Source of the DNA: Dyadobacter sp. CY323 | GTDB taxonomy: Bacteria; Bacteroidota; Bacteroidia; Cytophagales; Spirosomataceae | Reading direction: 5' to 3' | Assembly: GCF_021390245.1 (NCBI RefSeq) | Contig: NZ_JAJUXH010000003.1 | Coordinates: 581,305 to 645,304, forward strand | DNA: 64,000 bases | Shown here: positions 56,208-64,000 of the stretch, piece by piece | Layout of the letters: every line of letters starts with the position of its first letter | Position numbering within the stretch: position 1 is the stretch's first letter | Made by a program: the position numbers and the translations under genes | The notes under the pieces: model-generated | Databases searched by the model: none | What the model saw: only the letters and a program-made list of their open reading frames with translations | Told to the model about the DNA's origin: nothing

Positions 56208-56726
56208 ATGAAATCTGCTATCGAATTGAAAAACGAATCTAAGGATATAATTCAAAGAGGAAAAAATATTTTAGCTGCGGTCCGCATTTCGATGACGACC
56301 GTTGTTTTATTTCTGATTACCCTTGGAAGCATTGCAACAGCCTCTGGTCAGGTGAATTTCACTCAGCCTATTGATGGGACTGAGTGCTCCAATCAGTTCT
56401 TCAAGGCATTGCTCGAGAAAGATGCGAAAGCAATCTCAAACCTTGTTACGAACGATTTTACAGTTGCCGGTTTTCAGGGAAGAACCATAAACGGTCAGAT
56501 GTTGACACAGGCAATATTCGATGGATATATAGTAGTAGACTCTGGAATGTTGTCCGGGACAAATACGCGTACGTATCGGGATGTCACGGTTGTTTCGGGG
56601 CTATGGGAAGTGCAGGCAAAAATTGAAAACAACCGTTTTCACGGAGAATTATCTTATCTCTCTGTTTGTGTAAAGTCAGGTGGGCAATGGAAGGTTGTAG
56701 CTGTGCAGCTTAGTCCGGTTCAATGA
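56208..56726 (+). CDS. NTF2-like (DUF4440-type) exported protein
   Basis: A 172-residue protein. The first ~45 residues have a hydrophobic segment (MTTVVLFLITLGSIATASG) that is a signal peptide or anchor preceded by a basic stretch. The rest is an NTF2-like cone fold (CSNQFFKALLEKDAKAISNL, then GELSYLSVCVKSGGQWKVVA). Ligand unknown. ATG 56208, with another ATG at 56204 out of frame. Confidence 0.75.
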   Translation: MKSAIELKNESKDIIQRGKNILAAVRISMTTVVLFLITLGSIATASGQVNFTQPIDGTECSNQFFKALLEKDAKAISNLVTNDFTVAGFQGRTINGQMLTQAIFDGYIVVDSGMLSGTNTRTYRDVTVVSGLWEVQAKIENNRFHGELSYLSVCVKSGGQWKVVAVQLSPVQ

Positions 56727-56891
56727 TTACAGTTCCATGTCAGCCCACATGCGTGAAGCCATTTTCTCCACCATATTTATAATTCCTTGCAATGCACCAA
56801 AAATAATACACAAAGGCAAAATGACTGGAAGGAAGATGAACCATTGTAATGCCATCGTGAAATTAAATCTTTTGAAAATGGGCGCCTTCAT
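56727..56891 (-). CDS. Small membrane protein
   Basis: A 54-residue protein with one or two hydrophobic helices (FTMALQWFIFLPVILPLCII, then FGALQGIINMVEKM). ATG at 56891 chosen; a start at 56909 adds six residues. It abuts the NTF2-like gene tail-to-tail with no spacer. I cannot tell a function and, given its size, it may be a chance frame. Confidence 0.5.
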   Translation of the reverse strand: MKAPIFKRFNFTMALQWFIFLPVILPLCIIFGALQGIINMVEKMASRMWADMEL

Positions 56892-57130
56892 AACGATATA
56901 GGTTAACAAGTATGGAGTTTAGTTTTCCAAGATATGCAAATTATTTCTAGGCAACAAAAAATAGAACCCGAATTGTTCCTATAATGTTGAAAATATCAAT
57001 AAATAATATAACTATTCCTTATTAAAATGTCGCCTGATTCATGTCGCTTTTCGAGCTTATTCTGAAATACCCGGGCCTCTAATATATTTTTTGTTTATTT
57101 GTTATAGTAAAGTTAATTGCAGTCACCCAC

Positions 57131-59017
57131 ATGCCGTCGATCGATATCATCCATTTATTACCTGACGCGATAGCCAATCAAATCGCCGCCGGAGAAGTCG
57201 TTCAGCGGCCAGCGTCGGTCGTGAAAGAACTCCTGGAAAACGCGATTGACGCCAAGGCAACCCACGTTCAGGTTATTCTTCGGGAGGCTGGAAGGACATT
57301 GATTCAGATTATTGATGATGGTTCCGGCATGTCCGAAACGGACGCGCGGATGTCGTTTGAAAGGCACGCTACTTCGAAAATCAGAAAGTCGGAGGATTTG
57401 TTTCAGATCAGAACAATGGGTTTCAGAGGAGAGGCTTTGGCATCAATCGCTGCCGTCGCCCAGGTAGAGTTGCGGACGAGACAGGAAAAGGAAGAACTAG
57501 GCACCCTGATTCGCATTGACGGTTCTGAAATTAAGACTCAGGAGGCCATTGCCACTTTGAAAGGAACAAATCTGTCAGTTAAGAATTTGTTTTTTAATGT
57601 GCCGGCGCGTCGAAATTTCCTAAAGTCTAATTCGGTGGAAATGCGGCACGTACTCGATGAATTTCAGCGCGTTGCACTGTCACATCCGGAGGTCAGTTTT
57701 ACATTGCATCACAACGATACCGAAGTTTTTAATCTCCAACCGGGAAAACTAGTTCGTAGAATCATCGACATTTACGGAAAAAGCTATCGGGAGCAGCTGG
57801 CTTTTTGTCAGGAGGATACGTCTTACATTAATGTCCGCGGCTACATTGGAAAACCTGAATTCGCCAGAAAAACGCGGGGAGAACAATTCTTCTTTGTCAA
57901 CGACCGATTCATTAAGCATAGCTACCTTCATCATGCGGTAATCAGTGCATTTGATGGTACCATCCAGGAGGGTAGCCACCCATTTTATGTGCTGTTCATT
58001 GAAATTGATCCATCGCATATCGATATCAACATTCACCCAACGAAGACCGAAATCAAATTTGATGATGAGAAATCGGTTTATGCGATTGTGATGGCGGCTG
58101 TAAAAAAAGCTGTGGGTGTATATAACCTGTCCCAATCCATTGATTTTGATGACAATATAAATTTCTTAAATCCTCCACCGTCTGAACAAAATCACAATCT
58201 GATTCCAAGGACGGTCATGCCTGATTGGGCCGCACAATCCAAAAAAAGCGAAAATGGGCCTTCACGGTCTAACCTTACCAATTGGAGTAAACTTTTTGAG
58301 GGTTTACAAAATTCTGAGGATCGGAGCCGCGAACTTGCAGCATTCGAAATCGGCAGCACTACGGTTTCCAGGCCGATATATCAGGAGCAGTCAAAGACGG
58401 TTGCCAGTAAAATTAATAGAATGGCATCTGAGGTAATCGCGGCTCCCGAAAGTGATGCGGTCCTTTTTCAATTACATAACAGGTACATCCTGTCACAAGT
58501 CAAGGATGGCATCATGCTCATTGACCAGAAAGCGGCCTATGAGCGTATTCTTTATGAGAGGTACCGCAAAATGTTGATCAACCGGAACGGTGCATGTCAG
58601 CAACTTTTGTTTCCCAAACGGATCCGTTTAACACATTCGGATATGCAGCTTGTGCATGAAACGAAAAAGGAGATTCATAGCCTTGGATTCGAATTTGACG
58701 AATTTGGCGCAAATGAGTTGATTATTCGCGGGATACCAGCTGACTTACCGGAAGAAAGTGAGCAGGACCTGTTTGAGGAACTTGTAGAACAGTTGAAGCA
58801 AAGCTATTCTGATTTGAAATTGAACAAGCCCGAAAGCTTGTCACGCTCATTGGCAAGACGGTTTTCTGTGAGATATGCCGTTAAGCTTTCATTCGTAGAA
58901 ATACACACGTTATTGGACCAGCTTTTTGCGTCTTCGGATCCAAACCGCACTCCGGGCGGAGAAGCCATTATTGTGCTGCTAACCATGGATAAGCTCACCA
59001 GTATTTTCAAAGGATAG
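57131..59017 (+). CDS. mutL: DNA mismatch repair protein MutL
   Basis: A 628-residue GHKL ATPase. N-terminal motifs: NAIDAKATHVQV, DDGSGMSETD, TMGFRGEALASI and the DINIHPTKTEI block are intact. The C-terminal dimerisation domain has DQKAAYERILYE near residue 465, where endonuclease-type MutL has DQHA-x2-E-x4-E; the His is Lys here. The usual CPHGRP motif is replaced by DPNRTPGGE near the end. Start ATG 57131; the two rhomboid genes follow. Confidence 0.96.
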   Translation: MPSIDIIHLLPDAIANQIAAGEVVQRPASVVKELLENAIDAKATHVQVILREAGRTLIQIIDDGSGMSETDARMSFERHATSKIRKSEDLFQIRTMGFRGEALASIAAVAQVELRTRQEKEELGTLIRIDGSEIKTQEAIATLKGTNLSVKNLFFNVPARRNFLKSNSVEMRHVLDEFQRVALSHPEVSFTLHHNDTEVFNLQPGKLVRRIIDIYGKSYREQLAFCQEDTSYINVRGYIGKPEFARKTRGEQFFFVNDRFIKHSYLHHAVISAFDGTIQEGSHPFYVLFIEIDPSHIDINIHPTKTEIKFDDEKSVYAIVMAAVKKAVGVYNLSQSIDFDDNINFLNPPPSEQNHNLIPRTVMPDWAAQSKKSENGPSRSNLTNWSKLFEGLQNSEDRSRELAAFEIGSTTVSRPIYQEQSKTVASKINRMASEVIAAPESDAVLFQLHNRYILSQVKDGIMLIDQKAAYERILYERYRKMLINRNGACQQLLFPKRIRLTHSDMQLVHETKKEIHSLGFEFDEFGANELIIRGIPADLPEESEQDLFEELVEQLKQSYSDLKLNKPESLSRSLARRFSVRYAVKLSFVEIHTLLDQLFASSDPNRTPGGEAIIVLLTMDKLTSIFKG

Positions 59018-59067
59018 AAAAAACAAACGAAGTAATTATTGAAGATTCATTTGATTGATCAAAGCAT

Positions 59068-59853
59068 ATGTTAGCCATTACCCCTACCGTCAGGAACTTG
59101 CTCATTCTCAATATACTTTTTTACCTGGTTGATTCAAGCATCCTTAATCTGAGTAATGGATTTGCCCTCAGGTCTTTATTGTCACCTTACTTTATGCCGT
59201 ATCAATTTGTGACGTACATGTTCCTGCATGGGAGTTTAGGTCACTTGTTCAGCAATATGTTTGGTCTTTTCATGTTTGGACCACTTCTTGAGCGGATGTG
59301 GGGGCCAAAGAAATTCCTTTTCTTCTACTTTTTCACAGGCATTGGAGCTGGTCTCTTATTTTCTGGAATCGATTATTTCGAAAATAGTCAAGTGCGTCAG
59401 GCTGTTGAGATATTTACTCAAAACCCTACACCTGACGGGCTCGTTGATTTTATGAGCAAGCATGCAAAAGGAATTTATGAATCCAGCCTTGATTTTTTGA
59501 ATAAGTTTGAAGAAAATCCGGGCAATTCCAGTTATATTCAGGATAGCATAAGTTTTGTTAATGCGTATTATGAGAGGTTGATTAATACCCCAATGGTCGG
59601 AGCTTCCGGAGCAATTTTCGGCATTCTAATGGCGTTTGGATTATTATTCCCTAATACTGAGCTTTTTCTTTTGTTTGTTCCATTTCCTATAAAGGCGAAA
59701 TACTTTGTTGCCTTTTATGGCATTTACGAATTGTACTCAGGATTTAAAAATGCTCAGTCGGACAATGTCGCGCACTTTGCGCACATAGGAGGAATGCTAT
59801 TTGCATATATTTTGTTGCGTTACTGGGGTACGCAAAAAACAAATTTCTATTGA
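59068..59853 (+). CDS. Rhomboid-family intramembrane serine protease
   Basis: A 261-residue protein with six predicted membrane segments. The catalytic Ser is in MVGASGAIFGILMA and the His in HFAHIGGMLFAY, with the N-terminal HGSLGHLFSNMFGLF motif. An extra hydrophilic stretch (about residues 105-165) separates the third and fourth segments. It cuts membrane proteins within the bilayer; the target is unknown. The second rhomboid gene begins 4 bp after this stop. Confidence 0.93.
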   Translation: MLAITPTVRNLLILNILFYLVDSSILNLSNGFALRSLLSPYFMPYQFVTYMFLHGSLGHLFSNMFGLFMFGPLLERMWGPKKFLFFYFFTGIGAGLLFSGIDYFENSQVRQAVEIFTQNPTPDGLVDFMSKHAKGIYESSLDFLNKFEENPGNSSYIQDSISFVNAYYERLINTPMVGASGAIFGILMAFGLLFPNTELFLLFVPFPIKAKYFVAFYGIYELYSGFKNAQSDNVAHFAHIGGMLFAYILLRYWGTQKTNFY

Positions 59854-59857
59854 CGAG

Positions 59858-60772
59858 ATGAGCAATATTGTTGACGACGTAAAAAGGGAGTTCGCGAAAT
59901 CGGAGAATGCGCTGGTAAAGATCATTTTAATAAATACTGCGATATTTCTTACTCTGCTGATTTTAAAGATTATCCTGACACTTTCACAGTCGTCTAATAT
60001 ATATGCTGCTGTGATCAACACCCTGCAATTACCTGCGGCTACTACGGAATTCCTGTATAAGCCCTGGACCTTAATTACGTATTTTTTTACACACGACGAC
60101 ATCTTCCATATTTTGTTCAACATGCTTTTCCTTTATTGGTTTGGGAAGCTTGTAGACGAATATTTAGGAGCAAAAAGGGTCATTGCCTTGTATATGCTGG
60201 GAGGTATTGCAGGAGGTTTGATATACATTGTGTTATACAACGTTCTACCCTACTTCCAGGCGCATATTGCAGGATCCAGAATGCTTGGAGCATCTGCTGC
60301 CGCTTTTTCTGTCGCAGTGGGTGCGTCGACGCTGCTTCCAAACTATACTTTTAACCTTATTTTTCTAGGTCCGATCCGTATCAAGTTTATAGCTTTGTTT
60401 TATATCATATTATCCCTTGCGCAAACTGTTGGCCCAAACGCAGGCGGTAATCTGGCACATTTGGGAGGGGCTTTTATTGGCTATTTTTTCATCAAGCTGT
60501 TGCAAAGTGGGACTGATCTTGGAAAACCTATATATGCAGTAATGTCAGGCTGGTCTAGGTTATTCAGAAAGAGACCTTCATTACAAGTAACCTATCGTGA
60601 GCGCCAGGTATATAGGAGTTCAAGTGTATATTCAGCATCTGCGTCCGGAACTGTTGAAATGCCTGATCAAATGGAAATTGATTCCATTCTTGACAAAATT
60701 TCGAAGTCCGGATATGAGAGTCTTACAAAAGAAGAGAAGCAAAAGTTATTTAAGGCAAGCCAGCAAAAATAA
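59858..60772 (+). CDS. Second rhomboid-family intramembrane serine protease
   Basis: A 304-residue protein, with about 20 N-terminal residues before the first membrane segment. The catalytic Ser is in RMLGASAAAFSVAVG and the His in NLAHLGGAFIGYF; the HDDIFHILFNMLFLYWFG block is also present. A cytosolic C-terminal tail (about residues 235-304) ends in a helical motif (EEKQKLFKASQQK). ATG 59858 chosen over a frame from 59801 that overlaps the previous gene. The pair probably share a transcript with mutL. Confidence 0.92.
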   Translation: MSNIVDDVKREFAKSENALVKIILINTAIFLTLLILKIILTLSQSSNIYAAVINTLQLPAATTEFLYKPWTLITYFFTHDDIFHILFNMLFLYWFGKLVDEYLGAKRVIALYMLGGIAGGLIYIVLYNVLPYFQAHIAGSRMLGASAAAFSVAVGASTLLPNYTFNLIFLGPIRIKFIALFYIILSLAQTVGPNAGGNLAHLGGAFIGYFFIKLLQSGTDLGKPIYAVMSGWSRLFRKRPSLQVTYRERQVYRSSSVYSASASGTVEMPDQMEIDSILDKISKSGYESLTKEEKQKLFKASQQK

Positions 60773-60794
60773 TCAGACTTAGGACGTATTTAGT

Positions 60795-60802
60795 TAATTT
60801 TG
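60795..60802 (+). promoter_or_regulatory. -7 promoter box for dxs
   Basis: TAATTTTG, a perfect match, 52 bp before the dxs ATG; no clear -33 element. Confidence 0.45.
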
Positions 60803-60854
60803 TTCATTTATAAAAGCAACTGTTTGCTTTGACCTGATTTCAACGCCTGCCAAT

Positions 60855-62798
60855 ATGCTTATAACTCCTGGAAAATTATTAGCTAAAATTGATTCTCCCG
60901 AGGATTTACGAAAACTGGATAGTTCCCAACTTCCACAAGTTTGTAATGAGCTCCGTCAATTTATCATAGATAATGTATCGGTATATGGAGGTCATTTTGG
61001 TGCTAGTCTTGGAGTCGTAGAATTGAGTGTTGCACTTCATTACGTCTTTAACACACCCGATGATCAATTGATTTGGGATGTAGGTCATCAGGCTTACGGA
61101 CATAAGATCCTCACCGGAAGACGAGATAATTTTCGCTCTAACCGCACATACGGAGGACTTTCAGGATTTCCTAAAAGAAAAGAGAGCATTTATGATGCTT
61201 TTGGTGTCGGCCACTCTTCGACATCGATCTCAGCTGCGCTTGGAATGGCCGTAGCGTCTGCACTAGAAAAAAACTTCTCCCGCCAGCATATTGCAATTAT
61301 TGGAGACGGCGCCATGACCGCTGGAATGGCGTTCGAGGGGATGAACCACGCCGGGGCGACAGATTCAAATCTGTTAATTATCCTCAATGATAATTGCATG
61401 GCGATCGATCCTAATGTTGGAGCTTTAAAGGAATATTTGACCGACATAACGACATCACAGACCTACAATAAGTTTAGAGATGAAGTATGGAACATGCTCG
61501 GGAAAATGAGCAATTTCGGAAAAAGTGCGCAGGAGATTGTATCAAAAGTTGAGAGTGTGATGAAGACTGCTATTCTTCGTCAAAGCAATTTATTTGAATC
61601 ACTTGGATTAAGATATTTTGGCCCCATTGATGGCAATGATATAAGTCATCTTACGGAGGTATTAAAAGATTTAAAGAATATCCCTGGTCCTAAAATTTTG
61701 CATTGCCTTACTGTAAAAGGAAAAGGATATGGCCCGGCAGAAAAGGATCAGACTAAGTGGCATGCGCCGGGCGTTTTCGACAAGATTACAGGGGAGATAC
61801 AAAAGAAGGAATATACCACACCACAAGCTCCAAAATATCAGGATGTGTTTGGCCTTACTATTTTAGAATTGGCTAAAAAGAATCCAAAAATAGTAGGTAT
61901 TACTCCGGCAATGCCTTCGGGTTCATCTTTAAACCTTATGATGGCAGCAATGCCAGAAAGGGCTTTTGACGTTGGAATTGCGGAACAACATGCGGTTACT
62001 TTTTCCGCTGGTATGGCCACAAGAGGTGACATTGTATTTTGCAACATCTATTCCACCTTCATGCAGCGTGCCTATGACCAGGTTATTCATGACGTTTGCA
62101 TTCAAGAGTTACCTGTTATTTTTTGTTTGGATAGAGCTGGCTTGGTTGGAGCAGATGGTCCAACACATCATGGAGTGTATGATATAGCTTATATGCGCTG
62201 CATTCCTAATATGGTAGTCGCTTCTCCGATGAATGAGCAGGAACTACGAAATATGATGTATACGGGCCAGGGAGATGCTTTCCAGTCTGGAAAGAATTCT
62301 CTTACCATCCGCTATCCGCGAGGTTCAGGTGTCATGCCTGACTGGAAAAAGGAATTCGAAGAAATAAAAATTGGCACTGGAAGGAAAATTAAAGAGGGGA
62401 CTGAGTTAGCTATTTTATCATTTGGCCCCTTGGGTAATTTTGCAAAATCGGCTTGTGAGGAATTGGAAAAAGTAGGAATATCCGTAGGCCTATATGACAT
62501 GCGGTTCGCAAAGCCCCTGGATGAGCTTCTATTACACGAGATATGTTCTAGGTATAACAAGATAATCACCTTGGAAGATGGGTGTTTACAAGGCGGTTTT
62601 GGTAGTGCTGTACTTGAATTTATTGCTGATAACGGTTACTCTCTAACCATAAAACGGCTCGGCATTCCTGATTCAATAGTTGAACACGGAGAACCTCAGG
62701 AGTTATACCATGAATGTGGAATAGATGTGTTAGGTATTGTTGGTTCAATAAAAAACATGTTAAATTCGGATATAATGTCCCCAGCCTTACGGTTTTGA
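60855..62798 (+). CDS. dxs: 1-deoxy-D-xylulose-5-phosphate synthase
   Basis: First enzyme of the MEP isoprenoid pathway, joining pyruvate and glyceraldehyde 3-phosphate with thiamine diphosphate. 647 residues, full length. The ThDP motif GDGAMTAGMAFEGMNHAG continues to LNDNCMAIDPN; the catalytic His regions HPLxWD-type (IWDVGHQAYGHKIL) and FDVGIAEQHAVTFSAG are present, as is the transketolase C-terminal ITLEDGCLQGGFGSAV. ATG at 60855. Confidence 0.97.
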   Translation: MLITPGKLLAKIDSPEDLRKLDSSQLPQVCNELRQFIIDNVSVYGGHFGASLGVVELSVALHYVFNTPDDQLIWDVGHQAYGHKILTGRRDNFRSNRTYGGLSGFPKRKESIYDAFGVGHSSTSISAALGMAVASALEKNFSRQHIAIIGDGAMTAGMAFEGMNHAGATDSNLLIILNDNCMAIDPNVGALKEYLTDITTSQTYNKFRDEVWNMLGKMSNFGKSAQEIVSKVESVMKTAILRQSNLFESLGLRYFGPIDGNDISHLTEVLKDLKNIPGPKILHCLTVKGKGYGPAEKDQTKWHAPGVFDKITGEIQKKEYTTPQAPKYQDVFGLTILELAKKNPKIVGITPAMPSGSSLNLMMAAMPERAFDVGIAEQHAVTFSAGMATRGDIVFCNIYSTFMQRAYDQVIHDVCIQELPVIFCLDRAGLVGADGPTHHGVYDIAYMRCIPNMVVASPMNEQELRNMMYTGQGDAFQSGKNSLTIRYPRGSGVMPDWKKEFEEIKIGTGRKIKEGTELAILSFGPLGNFAKSACEELEKVGISVGLYDMRFAKPLDELLLHEICSRYNKIITLEDGCLQGGFGSAVLEFIADNGYSLTIKRLGIPDSIVEHGEPQELYHECGIDVLGIVGSIKNMLNSDIMSPALRF

Positions 62799-63189
62799 TG
62801 TTTTTCTAGTGTCAGTCGTCTGGAGTTAAACTGATTATTCAATTTATAGAAATTGCAATCTCCGATCCAGGGTATGGACGTTGCATTAAAACACTTCATT
62901 AGCGTTTAGGATAAACGACAGACGTTGTGAGGCTCGGCAGATCCTGTGGCTGGTTACTGAAGCCTTCGCACGTCATTTCACCAGTTCAAAGCTTGTTTCT
63001 AACTGGTCTGTTCCGAAAAGTTTCCTACTATCATCCGTTTCCGGTTGCAGAGTTCGCCCTCTAAATTAACTTTTCGCGCCATCAGCAATCGATAGATAAA
63101 GCGCACCTGTTAAGGGTCACGTCAAGATCACCTACCACCGCATTTATGCTTCCTAACGTAATCATGTGTTTTTAGCCTTGGGGAGTTGG
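62799..63189. other. About 390 bp with no recognisable gene
   Basis: Stop codons interrupt all six frames at short intervals and I see no RNA gene, repeat or promoter. It may be the decayed outer flank of the mobile element that follows, but that is not shown by the sequence. Confidence 0.5.
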
Positions 63190-63775
63190 ACGAACTCATT
63201 CGCACAGCACTTTAGCCGAAGTCCAGAAGAACTACCATGTCACCAGGGAAGACTGACACCATTACGGCGTAACATTCATTATATAGGTAAGTGGGTGGCA
63301 ATCATTCAGAGGCGTTAGTGCTTCTGTTATAAAAGAAAATTTAGGATGTCTAGATAGTGCGTCGATAGACCTGGTAACGATTTGAATGAATCAAGGCCGC
63401 AATCTTCCACATCATTATGCCATAAGGCCAGCTTTTGAAGGCTTGTTCCCTGTTTTAACAGTTCGAAAAATAGTCATTAATCCTGTCGCTAACTGAGAGG
63501 CATGATTAATGAGCGAGTAACGCTTGAAGAGTAGCCGTGACGCTGGACTTGCGAGGCAGTCCATTTATCATGATGCTTGAATAGCAAATACCTGCTCTTA
63601 ACTAACAGTTGTTTAAGTAAATCACCGTTACCAAGAATTTCAGGATGGTTCTTTCTTCCAGCTAAATATGTAGGCCAGGGATCGCTTCAACGGTCTTGGA
63701 AAGCTCAAAATATTCGAGGATATCCATGGGGCAATAGGAACGTATTAAGCTTGGTAAGATTCTTGCAATGTATCT
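63190..63775 (-). pseudogene. Degenerate ISL3-type transposase relic (ISAon1-like)
   Basis: No single frame is open, but pieces in shifting frames line up with a DDE transposase of this group. Read in order on the minus strand: MDILEYFELSKTVEA (~63725, like the N-terminal helper), PTYLAGRKNHPEILGNGDLL (63674 on, open 45 codons to KWTASQVQR at 63540), RLLFKRYSLINHASQLATGL (63537-63448), KLALWHNDVEDCGLDSFKSL (63434 on) and FFYNRSTNASE (to 63305), the last being a hallmark near the catalytic end. It carries frameshifts, stops and an internal deletion, so it is dead. Confidence 0.75.
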
Positions 63776-63888
63776 AAGTTAATTCACCGCAAAACAAATA
63801 CTTTTTTAATCTCCCCTAACTTTTCGGACTAATCCTATAAACCCTGTCTTTTGGATTTACTTTGTCTTCGCTGGATATTTTTATAAGC

Positions 63889-63918
63889 AAAAAAAGACCA
63901 TCTTTTTGGGATGGTCTT
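63889..63918 (-). terminator. rRNA operon terminator
   Basis: AAGACCATC pairs with GATGGTCTT around a 7-base loop; on the minus strand a run of seven T follows. It lies just downstream of the 5S rRNA end. Confidence 0.88.
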
Positions 63919-63926
63919 ATGGTTGA

Positions 63927-64000
63927 TATTGTGGCGACTACCTACTTTACCAGGTTTGATCCAAGTATCATCGGCGGTCCGGGGCTTAACTTCTCTGTTC
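63927..64000 (-). rRNA. rrf: 5S ribosomal RNA, 3' part (continues past the window edge)
   Basis: On the minus strand this reads GAAGTTAAGCCCCGGACCGC, then CGATGATACTT and AGTAGGTAGTCGCCAC, the conserved 5S rRNA loop and 3' stem. About 74 bases are seen, with the 5' part beyond position 64000. The 23S and 16S genes should lie to the right. The exact 3' end is uncertain by a few bases. Confidence 0.88.

Noticed and set aside
63577..63777. 66-codon plus-strand frame near the window end
   Set aside because: Antisense to the transposase relic; the conserved residues are on the minus strand.

Overview
The window looks like chromosomal DNA of a Bacteroidota bacterium, most likely order Cytophagales and perhaps a Dyadobacter-like member of Spirosomaceae. 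This rests on gene families: DUF2480, DUF4296, a GH3-type protein, Wzi/RemB-like barrels, a BatA/DUF58 cassette and a TonB-dependent receptor. It also rests on repeated Bacteroidota-type -7 boxes (TAnnTTTG), many perfect, and the near absence of Shine-Dalgarno sites. The species cannot be fixed from the sequence alone.

Layout. 1-9.5 kb: end of a TonB-dependent receptor, upp, a Wzi-like barrel, nadC, a helix-hairpin-helix protein with a barrel-like body, recQ and a RidA-like gene. 9.5-16.7 kb (minus strand): SNF2 helicase with SWIM fingers, NUDIX hydrolase, GmhA-like isomerase, mnmD and an aspartyl protease with PDZ. 17-22.3 kb: tpiA, a long palindromic repeat, an OmpA-family protein and three surface-glycan genes. 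22.4-28.7 kb: unknown protein, nicotinamidase-like hydrolase, uvrA, an Xre-RES toxin-antitoxin pair and an FAH-family enzyme. 28.7-32.2 kb: der, era, initiator tRNA and a damaged second copy of that tRNA with its terminator. 32.2-42 kb: GT-C-like protein, rpmH, rnpA, S41 protease, tsaB, DUF2480, rnhB, BatA/BatD-like/DUF58, DUF4296 and a polyprenol-phosphate mannosyltransferase-like gene. 42-47.7 kb: M20 hydrolase and a five-gene run (methyltransferase, beta-propeller, PhyH dioxygenase, two glycosyltransferases) that may make or decorate a surface glycan. 47.7-56.9 kb: dxr, GH3, mreBCD, sigma/anti-sigma pair, gmk, nadD and small envelope proteins. 57-64 kb: mutL, two rhomboid proteases, dxs, a decayed transposase, and the 3' end of an rRNA operon (5S, minus strand) entering from the right.

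Most of the window is housekeeping: NAD synthesis (nadC, nadD), isoprenoid precursors (dxr, dxs), cell shape (mreBCD), ribosome and tRNA maturation (der, era, rnpA, tsaB, mnmD) and DNA repair (recQ, uvrA, mutL, rnhB). The accessory signals are the Xre-RES pair, the PhyH/propeller glycan run, the pseudo-tRNA with hairpins in two of its loops, the palindromic intergenic repeats and the transposase relic. No CRISPR array, prophage or intact insertion sequence was seen. No clearly new defence system was found; the tRNA duplication and the PhyH/propeller run are the most unusual items.
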